64,000 nucleotides of DNA from Legionella maceachernii (GTDB lineage: Bacteria; Pseudomonadota; Gammaproteobacteria; Legionellales; Legionellaceae), in contig NZ_FUXJ01000006.1 in NCBI RefSeq assembly GCF_900167045.1, positions 186,001-250,000 on the forward strand, read 5' to 3'. The notes under the pieces were generated by a model. It had not been told where the DNA came from and ran no database searches. It saw nothing but the letters and a program-made list of their open reading frames with translations. The position numbers and the translations under genes were made by a program. Positions 57,401 through 64,000 of this stretch are shown here, piece after piece. Within the stretch, counting starts at the first letter, position 1. Every line of letters starts with the position of its first letter.

Positions 57401-58597
57401 ATGATTAAGTTTGATTCTAGCCCTTATTTTTCCATTTCTACAGATAGAACCGTGAAGTGGGCTGATAATTATCTTTGTCTTCCTACAAGCCAGGGATTGC
57501 AGCTGGCAATAGATTATTATACAAATAAATATCAATGCTCCATTGAAATCCCATCTACTAAGCTTAATGATTTTGTAGAAAGTCAAGATGAGAGTACTTT
57601 TTTCGAAAATATAAGTGAGCAACTAGATAGAATTCGAAAAGAATCAGAAAATCTTCCTTCTTTTAGAAAGGGCTTTATTTTAAATGCTGATAGTACCCAT
57701 GCTGTGCCATTTTTATATGTCAAAGAGGAAGGGGAAGAGGCGATTATCTATGCAAATTCTAAAGGCGTTACTCGATCTAAATGGCAAATCGATTTAATAA
57801 ATGAATGTTTATCCAAGAGCGGTGATAAAATAGAAGTTTTGGGAATTGAAGAAACTCGACAAGCTGACGACCATTCATGTTTTATGGATGCTTTAATCTT
57901 TTGCAAAGACGCTACTGCAAAAACTGAAAAAGGGGAATATTATATACCTAATTTATTAGCACAGCTTAAAGGTCGCTCTACTTTAAAGGAAGGATATACA
58001 GCAGTTAAACTACCTAATGAGCTTTTAAAAACAGCACAAATTTCTTCTTTCGTTCATGGTCACCGCGAAAATAATACCCATAAAACTATTCATCAACATC
58101 ACGATAAGTTAGAAAATTTATCCGATTTTAGAAAAAGAAACTCAGACTTTTTTGCAAAAATTAAAGGTAAAATTAAATTTCAATCGCCTAACTATCTACG
58201 CCAAAAAAGTTTAAAAGTGGCTGAAAAAATAGTAATTCAATTTTACATTAATCAATTGATCGAGAAATATGGGGAATCCTTTACACCCTCAGATAAAAAT
58301 AGATTTATTAATTTATGCAAATCAAAATTTTCAAAGCTGGCTAATCCGAAGGATAAAGATATTTTTAAAACAGTTGTATCTTTTCAGCATCAATTAGAGG
58401 AAAAATTATCAAAAAAGGAAAACAGAAGGAGCCTAGAAACAATGAAAAACTCTGCTTTGGAAGGCTTTAGTGTAAGTCCCGACTCTAAAAAATTGGAAAA
58501 ATCGACTGGATTCCCCTTTTGGAAAATAAAGGCCCCACAAAAAGTTGATGCTAAGGACACCGAAACACACACAATGAAATCATTAGAGCTAGGATGA
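57401..58597 (+). CDS. Clan CE-like cysteine protease/acetyltransferase, effector candidate
   Basis: About 398 residues from the ATG at 57401 (CGGAG at 57391-57395). No signal peptide. A clan CE/YopJ-like pattern is visible: His100 in NADSTHAVPFLYVKEEG, then IIYANSKG with Asn119 at the position of the acidic residue, and Gln154 and Cys160 in EETRQADDHSCFMDALIF. This order (H-N/D-Q-C) is that of Ulp1-type ubiquitin/SUMO proteases and YopJ-type acetyltransferases. The remaining 230 residues are helical, basic and Lys-rich. It sits just beyond IS remnants in AT-rich DNA, as expected of transferred effectors. Enzyme class is unproven. Confidence 0.6.
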   Translation: MIKFDSSPYFSISTDRTVKWADNYLCLPTSQGLQLAIDYYTNKYQCSIEIPSTKLNDFVESQDESTFFENISEQLDRIRKESENLPSFRKGFILNADSTHAVPFLYVKEEGEEAIIYANSKGVTRSKWQIDLINECLSKSGDKIEVLGIEETRQADDHSCFMDALIFCKDATAKTEKGEYYIPNLLAQLKGRSTLKEGYTAVKLPNELLKTAQISSFVHGHRENNTHKTIHQHHDKLENLSDFRKRNSDFFAKIKGKIKFQSPNYLRQKSLKVAEKIVIQFYINQLIEKYGESFTPSDKNRFINLCKSKFSKLANPKDKDIFKTVVSFQHQLEEKLSKKENRRSLETMKNSALEGFSVSPDSKKLEKSTGFPFWKIKAPQKVDAKDTETHTMKSLELG

Positions 58598-59127
58598 GAT
58601 GGCAACTCTAGTATGTGCCTCTCTTTATAATTGACAATCCAACTCATTGTGTATTACTGACGCGCATTTTATTTTAATTAATTATCACAGACGATAGAAG
58701 GATTTAGGGAGAATCCGTGTCTACAATTTTCACGCTCAGCTTAATAATCCAGTCTGGTAACAGGCTGGGTTTATCCGACCAACTCGCCCCTGTGCGCGGG
58801 AGGTAATTGAAAAAAAAGAAGGTGGTGTGGCTTCATTAGCTGTTAAGGTTAATGGAAAAATCCAATGAGGAGACACCCGATGAGAACGATATTGTTGTTT
58901 CATTAAAAAGCCAGTTGTAAGAGAAGATATTTATTTGAGAGTATTGTCCGCTCATCTTCCAAGTTCGTGCATCGCGTTTAAAGGCGGCTTTTATTTGATC
59001 GCGAAGGAAATGAATCCAAACAATTAGATATAATCGTTTTTCATACAAAAAACAACTCCCTATTAATAATTTCTTAATTTTATCGAGCTATAATTTCAAA
59101 AAAAACGTTATCGATTATGAGGTTAGT
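58598..59127. other. Gene-poor AT-rich spacer
   Basis: This 530-base stretch holds no frame I can support. A 70-codon minus-strand frame at 58836-59048 (starting MYEKRLYLIVWIHFLRDQIK) resembles a decayed gene more than a live one, but I could not place it in a family. Confidence 0.35.
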
Positions 59128-60297
59128 ATGCCATTAAGTGATACTAAGAAAAAAAGCCTAGAGGGCGTAATTAATAAGTGCGCCGAATTTGAAGGGAAAT
59201 ACTACCTTCTCCATCTTGGTAATGTGTTAATTAATTCTAAAAAAGATCCAAGGGAACTCGATCCCATTGCTGATACTTTGATTAAGCTTATACAAGATAT
59301 TAATAAACTAAAAAACAAGGATAGCAACAAAGAGCAAATAATAAAAGAAATTTCCATTAGTTATCAAAAGCTTGCAAAAGAAACAGGTACTAATGGAGTA
59401 TTTTATCATTCTACCCGATTAATATTAGGCTTAGGAGGAGTTATTTTAGCTGCAATTATTGCCCCTATAGGAGCAATAATTGGTTTGACTGCAGGCACAT
59501 TAAAAGATATTTGTAACTTGAATTTACCTACAGGTGCGTTTTTTGGTGGACTTGCAGGTTCATGTATAGGAGGAATGATAGGCTATCGCCTGCTTGATTC
59601 GCTAGTGGATAACGCCTTTAAAAATAAGGAAAAAAGAGCTATTTGTCATTCAGTTACAATGCTTAAAGAAACATTTGAATCTCTATTAATTCCAATGGAA
59701 ATCGATTCGATAGAAGAAGCAATAAAAAAAGAAGTATTAGAAGAAAATTTTGGTGGGAACCAAGAAGGTTTTTCCTGTTTTTTACAGCAAAAGCATTCCT
59801 ACCAGATTCTAGGCGCAAGAGCAAATTTTGGTCTGAGTGATAAATTGAAAGGAGTTATAGGGCACCATAGCTTTATCAAATTTGCTATTAATAATACTGG
59901 AAAAACTAAAACGATCGAATTTGGAGGCCCTTCTGATCTGGAAACTGATATATCCCAGATAGAAGCAAGAAAAACCACGGGTGCGCAGCTTATCAGAATG
60001 CTTGCTATGCACAGGCTTCTGCAACAAGAATACAGCTTATCACTTAAAAATTTACCCACTATTTTTCAGCGCTATGTTGCTGGGACTAATGATTGCCATA
60101 CCTATGTGGATAAAATTCTCCAAGCAGTGGGTGAGCCTCCAAGCAAAATTACACGTTTTTTAAAGCAAGACAATGCCTTTGGTCGCGTTATAGGTAGCCT
60201 TTTTCAGTTTTTTAGTCCTGAGGCACCCAAAAAGGCGGCTGAGACTCTTTGCGATGAAGTTCTAATACTCACTCAACCTGGTAAAAAGAGTGACTAA
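59128..60297 (+). CDS. Papain-like (permuted) hydrolase candidate with Gly-rich membrane segment
   Basis: A 389-residue protein. Residues 1-90 are helical; 97-160 form a hydrophobic Gly/Ala-rich hairpin (LILGLGGVILAAIIAPIG, then GAFFGGLAGSCIGGMIG) that may insert in a membrane. The C-terminal part has GHHSFIKFAIN near 246 followed by TIEFGGPSD and then AGTNDCHTYVDKILQAVG near 321, giving the His-before-Cys order of circularly permuted papain-like folds. The catalytic pair would be His246/247 and Cys323. No signal peptide. Probably a Dot/Icm effector by type and context; this is inference. Confidence 0.55.
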   Translation: MPLSDTKKKSLEGVINKCAEFEGKYYLLHLGNVLINSKKDPRELDPIADTLIKLIQDINKLKNKDSNKEQIIKEISISYQKLAKETGTNGVFYHSTRLILGLGGVILAAIIAPIGAIIGLTAGTLKDICNLNLPTGAFFGGLAGSCIGGMIGYRLLDSLVDNAFKNKEKRAICHSVTMLKETFESLLIPMEIDSIEEAIKKEVLEENFGGNQEGFSCFLQQKHSYQILGARANFGLSDKLKGVIGHHSFIKFAINNTGKTKTIEFGGPSDLETDISQIEARKTTGAQLIRMLAMHRLLQQEYSLSLKNLPTIFQRYVAGTNDCHTYVDKILQAVGEPPSKITRFLKQDNAFGRVIGSLFQFFSPEAPKKAAETLCDEVLILTQPGKKSD

Positions 60298-60611
60298 CCA
60301 AAACCAATTAAAATCGCTCCCTATTGAACGGAGTATATAACCAAAAAATGGTTAATGGCGATGTACGGGATTTACTATCCCCATTAATATTACAAGCATC
60401 GTTGTTCATGAATTGCGAACAACAAATTTTATCTTAAATACTCGTAGTAAGGCATTTTTACGAATCCAGCAATTGCTTGCGGGGTGATCGAAATGCGTAC
60501 TACATGTCTTTTAAATAATCGCCGTCTATGCTCTCAAGTTTAAGTATCTTAACTTGAAATACATTCTTGATTTTCTGCAATTTGCTCGCCGAACTTAACA
60601 AAAAATATTAA
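60298..60611 (+). other. Upstream region of the HipB-like gene
   Basis: No gene was seen in these 314 bases. The right end carries a palindrome (60535-60556), described separately. Confidence 0.4.
60535..60556 (+). promoter_or_regulatory. Candidate operator upstream of the HipB-like gene
   Basis: CAAGTT (60535-60540) and AACTTG (60551-60556) are perfect inverted repeats; the inner bases TAAG...CTT extend the symmetry with one bulged T. It lies 55 bases before the start of the HTH protein, where a HipB-type repressor would bind its own promoter. Confidence 0.35.
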
Positions 60612-60986
60612 GTGCATAAAGTAAATTGCATTGAGGCCACTATAAACGCAACCAATTATTTTAATCATCTACCCATTCCAGTGCAGAAAGTTTTAAGAAC
60701 AGTGGGCAAGAACATTCGTGATGCGCGACGCCGTCGTCGTATAGCTATGGAGCTTATGTCTGAACGCTGCGGTTTTTCTCGCCTCACTTTATATAGGATT
60801 GAAAAAGGCGCCCCAAGCGTCTCCATGGGTGGGTATGCATCTGCTCTATTTGTTTTAGGGATGTCTGAGCATTTGACAAACGTTGCTGATGCTTCTCACG
60901 ATATTGTGGGGCGTGAACTTGAAGAAGAAAGTCTCCCGAAAAGAATTAGAACGCCACACGGCAATAAAGGGGACGCAAATGAGTAG
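60612..60986 (+). CDS. HipB-like XRE-family antitoxin/repressor
   Basis: A 124-residue protein with a helix-turn-helix at about 30-85: VGKNIRDARRRRRIAMELMS, then ERCGFSRLTLYRIEKGAPSV and GGYASALFVLGM. The C-terminal DIVGRELEEESLPKRIRTP matches the tail of HipB-type antitoxins paired with HipA kinases, in which it binds the toxin. GTG start at 60612. The downstream hipA is only a broken stub, whose start overlaps this gene by 8 bases, so the repressor has outlived its toxin, or now serves another gene. Confidence 0.75.
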   Translation: MHKVNCIEATINATNYFNHLPIPVQKVLRTVGKNIRDARRRRRIAMELMSERCGFSRLTLYRIEKGAPSVSMGGYASALFVLGMSEHLTNVADASHDIVGRELEEESLPKRIRTPHGNKGDANE

Positions 60987-61112
60987 CCAACAAATTTATG
61001 TTTCGATTGAGCTTGGCAAAAAACTCATAAGGTCGGCAAGCTCTGGTTTCATTAGCGTAACGCCAGGCAAAGTGTATTCTTTGAATATGATCCAGCGAAA
61101 ATGGATTGCGGC
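60979..61112 (+). pseudogene. Frameshifted stub of a HipA-type toxin gene
   Basis: The ATG at 60979 opens MSSQQIYVSIELGKKLI, a HipA-like start. One base appears lost near 61027-61031: in the shifted frame the text continues KVGKLWFH, then a stop (TAG 61053-61055), then RNARQSVFFEYDPAKMD. That is the conserved HipA N-terminal segment (GKLWFH...SASFEYDP) with a premature stop. After about 45 codons nothing of HipA remains, because the convergent DUF7002-like gene occupies the following DNA. The kinase is therefore absent. Confidence 0.7.
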
Positions 61113-61742
61113 TTAAGTTGTATAAATAGTGATAATGTAATTTGTGATATCTTTTACCGAATTTCGAACTGTAATTTCGCGTATATCATCACGACCTCCT
61201 CGCAATTTTCGCCACTCATCAAGAGTATATTGCAGCAAAGGAGTGAAGGTTTTTAATCCACGACGTGCTGCTTTACGAAGGGTAGCACCTGAGTTAATCG
61301 GTGATAATTCCATTCGTTCTGCGTGAGCTTTAGCGAGACTTAATGTATCAACAACAATAACCTCACGTTGGCGGTTGCAATTTAGACGAGCATTAAGATG
61401 GCGCTCAAGACTTTGCTTACTAGCCCAGAAAAAAACTCGTGCATTGAGAAGACGCAACCAGTCAGAGGGTGTAAGATCATCCTCTAAGCATTTAGCTAAA
61501 GCGGATTCCGTGAGAGGAATATTATCATTAATCACTATTCGGCCATACTGAGCATGTTCAAGAGTAATTTCTGATGGACGGCGATGAAGTTCAATGTTTA
61601 CGCGAGATGCGCCCTGAATATTATACAAATCCAAAATACAAGAAGTCGACAAAAGTCCCTTTTGTTTAATACTCTCTCCAGCTCCTGGCGCGGTAATGTG
61701 ATACAAACACGGATGACGTGCAGCTAACTCTTCTGGGGTCAA
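61113..61742 (-). CDS. DUF7002-like protein, possible ADP-ribosyltransferase fold
   Basis: A 209-residue protein from a TTG at 61742; no ATG is available in frame. It starts TPEELAARHPCLYHITAPGAG and continues ESIKQKGLLSTSCILDLY, the pattern of DUF7002, where LYH-x-GLLST recalls the NAD-binding start of ADP-ribosyltransferase-like toxins. Later parts include LLNARVFFWASKQSLERHLN near 110 and REVIVVDTLSLAKAHAERMEL near 132. It converges on the hipA stub and may have displaced it. Catalytic activity is unproven. Confidence 0.6.
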   Translation of the reverse strand: MTPEELAARHPCLYHITAPGAGESIKQKGLLSTSCILDLYNIQGASRVNIELHRRPSEITLEHAQYGRIVINDNIPLTESALAKCLEDDLTPSDWLRLLNARVFFWASKQSLERHLNARLNCNRQREVIVVDTLSLAKAHAERMELSPINSGATLRKAARRGLKTFTPLLQYTLDEWRKLRGGRDDIREITVRNSVKDITNYIITIYTT

Positions 61743-62025
61743 GATCGCAATTCATGTAGTTTACTCGATTAGCAATTATAGACATAGAACAATCCCGACG
61801 TACACTAGGCTTACAAGTCGCATACAAATTTTTTGAATTTAGTTCAATTCTATTAAGGAGCACTCATAAATAGACTCTAATCCAGGTTAAGAGCCAACGT
61901 TAAGATTTTGTAGGTTACCGATGAAGTCCTTGATGTCAAGCAGTGCTCATGGAATTATTACAACTGATTTTTTCTCAAGCGAAACCACACGTGTTGACTA
62001 GGAGTTTGCCAATTAAGAAATAATG
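61743..62025 (-). other. Spacer downstream of the LRR gene
   Basis: This 283-base stretch lies between two leftward genes and must hold the promoter of the DUF7002-like gene. Nothing else is recognisable. Confidence 0.35.
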
Positions 62026-62994
62026 CTATAAAGACAAGGTTCTTTCTTCATTCATCTCTACTGCTTTTGAAATGCAGCCGTCCACGATTTCTTTTATGCG
62101 TTCTTTATAATTTTGGAGGCCATTCTGCCCATCTTTGAATATAGGTAAAGGGACGTGTTGAATTAAGTCGAATGCCTCTTTGTAATAAGGATTGGCACCG
62201 CCTACAAATCGATTTACAGTAACGAGGAGTTCGTTTGGTAATTTCGGAGCTTCTTCATAAAGGTCGCTGCTAAAGTAGCGGTACAACGGAGTGGTGTGTG
62301 GTGTGGTGGTGATTCTCTTTAGCTCTTGCTTCCATAAAATTTGGATTTCTTCCTTTGAGCACAGAACTATTTTACTTTTTAATTCCTCTGGAATTAATCG
62401 GATAATCCTCTCTCTTTTATTCTCATCGGTGCTATCAATTAAGATGCTTTGCAGATTTTCGCAGTTCATAAACACATTAACACCAATCGAGGTTACGCTC
62501 TCAGGCATACTGACTCGTCGTAGATTTGTGCATCCATCAAATGCGCAAACATGAATTGAGATTACCCCCATAGGAATAATCATTTCCTGAAGATTTATGC
62601 ATTCTCCAAAAGCCTGCATACCAATCGAGGTCAGTCCATGGGATATCTTTATTTGTTCGAGGCTTGTGCATTTATGAAATGTTTGTGTATTAATCTTGGT
62701 CACAGTCTCAGGTATATTAATTTTCCTAAGATTTATGCAGCCGGCAAATGCTTGTGTACCAATTGAAGTCACACCCTTAAGAATATTCACTTCTTCCAGG
62801 AGAGAGCAGCACATAAATGCACCTTCACCAATCGAGGTCACTCTATCAGGTATAGTGACATGGCGCAGTTTTTTGTAAATAAATGCATTCTCACCAATCG
62901 AGGTCACACTTCGGGGAAAATCAAAAGAACCATCTTCTTTGATGTCACAGTGGTCAACTCTTAGTAAAGTGCTGCCATCTTCACTTAATAACAT
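62026..62994 (-). CDS. BspA-type leucine-rich-repeat protein, effector candidate
   Basis: A 322-residue protein. Residues about 25-180 are six or seven LRR_5/BspA repeats of about 23 residues with the consensus VTSIGxxAFxxCxxLxxIxIP. The C-terminal 140 residues (from about 185) are non-repetitive and helical (PPELKSK-like start, then LPNELLVTVNRFVGG and NYKERIKEIVDGCISKAVEM), ending in an acidic VEMNEERTLSL. No signal peptide. LRR proteins without signal peptides in Legionella are often Dot/Icm effectors that bind host proteins. The repeats are also visible in the DNA. Confidence 0.75.
   Translation of the reverse strand: MLLSEDGSTLLRVDHCDIKEDGSFDFPRSVTSIGENAFIYKKLRHVTIPDRVTSIGEGAFMCCSLLEEVNILKGVTSIGTQAFAGCINLRKINIPETVTKINTQTFHKCTSLEQIKISHGLTSIGMQAFGECINLQEMIIPMGVISIHVCAFDGCTNLRRVSMPESVTSIGVNVFMNCENLQSILIDSTDENKRERIIRLIPEELKSKIVLCSKEEIQILWKQELKRITTTPHTTPLYRYFSSDLYEEAPKLPNELLVTVNRFVGGANPYYKEAFDLIQHVPLPIFKDGQNGLQNYKERIKEIVDGCISKAVEMNEERTLSL
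62050..62930. repeat. Coding tandem repeats of the LRR gene
   Basis: The plus strand shows recurring ACCAATCGAGGTCAC-like units near 62479, 62631, 62757, 62828 and 62896, at spacings in multiples of 69 bases. They encode the VTSIG core of each leucine-rich repeat. Confidence 0.7.
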
Positions 62995-63298
62995 TGTTGA
63001 TTACCTTATTTTTAACAAGGGTTAAATTTATTACTGGTTGAAATAGTTGAATCTCGGCTGGGGTGGTGAGCCAATTTTAAATCAAATCGCGCTTGAATAT
63101 AACATTTTGTTGCCAGGATTACTCTAAATGTTATCGAAGAGTGTGCTATTTAATCGTAACGATCGGCGACATAGTTAAAACATCGCCATTTTCCCAGTAC
63201 AAATTAGTCACCTATCTAATTATTTATAATAAGATTATTGCTGCCCCTACTAGCAGACACTAATCATTTTTCTTTGAATATATGAATTAATATGTTCC
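62995..63298. other. AT-rich spacer
   Basis: This 304-base stretch lies between two leftward genes and shows no recognisable gene. I see no clear promoter. Confidence 0.35.
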
Positions 63299-63784
63299 CT
63301 ATAGGCTGAGTTCCTCAGCGGGTGGAAGAATGGAGGTTTCTTTATTAACTTGGGTACTAAAAAAAGTAAACGGTTGCAGAATATCGTCTTTGTTGTTAAT
63401 TGTTAAACTAACTTGACGTGAGACTTTATCAGCCATGTTTTTATAATTACGAAGTCCATAAGTACCTAAATAACCTAAGATATCACTAGTCTTAGCTAGT
63501 TCTTCTGCAGCAAATAAATCGTTTACTCGCTTATTAGGAGGAAGTATATTTGCTAATGTTTGATCTATTTTCTTTGCTAACCCATTATTCGCGGCATAAC
63601 AAATCAGTAATAGAATAGAATTGTCATTTTCTTGACAATGAGGTTCGATATCCCTGCAAACTTGCTCTAAATCATATTGATTTCCGGAACTGTCATAAAA
63701 CACCTCACTATCGTTCTTTCCTTCAGCAACAATATAAATCGTAGTAGACAAAGAAGAGCTGCTATAAAACTGAAGATATTGCAC
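63299..63784 (-). CDS. Unknown protein, probably 5'-frameshifted
   Basis: About 161 residues from a GTG at 63784, with no ribosome-binding site I trust. The protein (IYIVAEGKNDSEVFYDSSG, then SILLLICYAANNGLAKKID) is not assigned to any family; a caspase-like hydrolase strand order is possible but speculative. The frame stays open and protein-like upstream of the GTG to about 63870 (ADTIINYNYSDQDSEACEEH). Across an A6 run (63862-63867) another frame continues it as SGATIDAFDLKK. That suggests an indel in the run and a once-longer gene. The end is acidic (PPAEELSL). Confidence 0.45.
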   Translation of the reverse strand: MQYLQFYSSSSLSTTIYIVAEGKNDSEVFYDSSGNQYDLEQVCRDIEPHCQENDNSILLLICYAANNGLAKKIDQTLANILPPNKRVNDLFAAEELAKTSDILGYLGTYGLRNYKNMADKVSRQVSLTINNKDDILQPFTFFSTQVNKETSILPPAEELSL

Positions 63785-64000
63785 TATTCTTTGATGCTCT
63801 TCACATGCCTCAGAATCTTGATCAGAATAATTATAATTAATAATAGTGTCAGCTATGCCAATTTTTTCAAATCAAAGGCATCGATAGTAGCTCCAGATTT
63901 TTCTTTTCAATTATGGGGGGTTATGGTTTTCTTTTGAGTGGACTAAAATTATAACAACATGATCTTTAAAATGTCAAAATAAGTGCATTAGTTCATTTAT

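Noticed and set aside
58836-59048. A 70-codon minus-strand frame in the spacer
   Set aside because: No family resemblance, no clear ribosome-binding site; left unannotated as a possible relic.
62470-62930. Regular repeats that could suggest a CRISPR array
   Set aside because: The units are coding leucine-rich repeats, vary in sequence, and lack unique spacers or cas genes.

Overview
The window looks like chromosome from a Legionella-type gammaproteobacterium, probably a species other than L. pneumophila. The evidence is two tandem Legionella-style major outer membrane proteins (mature start [10 protein letters not shown]), an Lpg1974-type porin, an LbtU-like siderophore porin, and several eukaryote-like or effector-like reading frames among ordinary housekeeping genes. 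No rRNA, tRNA or CRISPR array was seen.

Layout. 0-5 kb: the end of an unknown gene, a DUF4254 gene, a lipase-like hydrolase, a DUF523 gene, a DUF2490 outer membrane protein, an orphan amino-acid-binding protein and a small periplasmic protein. 5-13 kb: housekeeping core, with rnr-rlmB, argD, sodB, grxD, a 2-Cys peroxiredoxin, rnt and pyrC. 13.7-18.1 kb: surface proteins, with two tandem MOMPs and the LbtU-like porin. 18-26 kb: an NfeD/slipin membrane pair, dcd, ihfB, a DOT1-like methyltransferase, a membrane-anchored hydrolase, a frameshifted OTU deubiquitinase-like gene and a cystathionine-beta-synthase-like enzyme. 26.5-35.6 kb: a complete four-gene MdtABC-type RND efflux operon with its outer membrane channel. 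35.6-53 kb: a nested palindromic element, a Ser-rich lipoprotein, poxB, rpiA, a 760-residue FAD monooxygenase, a CheY-like receiver, a dicarboxylate symporter, a tandem pair of divergent lumazine-synthase homologues, an OpuC-type osmolyte importer, a GNAT acetyltransferase, argE, rapA and a coiled-coil effector candidate. 53-57 kb: a second binding protein, a DUF72 protein, an Lpg1974-type porin and transaldolase.

57-64 kb is an AT-rich accessory region. It starts with IS110 and IS3 remnants, followed by a clan-CE-like cysteine protease or acetyltransferase candidate and a papain-like (H...C) protein with a Gly-rich membrane segment. Next come a HipB-like antitoxin whose hipA partner survives only as a frameshifted stub, a convergent DUF7002/ADP-ribosyltransferase-like gene, a BspA-type leucine-rich-repeat protein, and an apparently frameshifted unknown gene.

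How the genes fit together. Arginine biosynthesis is represented by argD and argE at separate loci. Oxidative defence (sodB, grxD, peroxiredoxin) is clustered. The RND operon forms a complete tripartite pump. The OpuC ATPase and permease-binding fusion form a complete two-gene importer. Several proteins are plausible Dot/Icm effectors by domain type or by acidic C-terminal tails, but secretion is inference. Start codons were moved from the longest frame wherever a ribosome-binding site or a conserved N-terminus pointed to a later codon.
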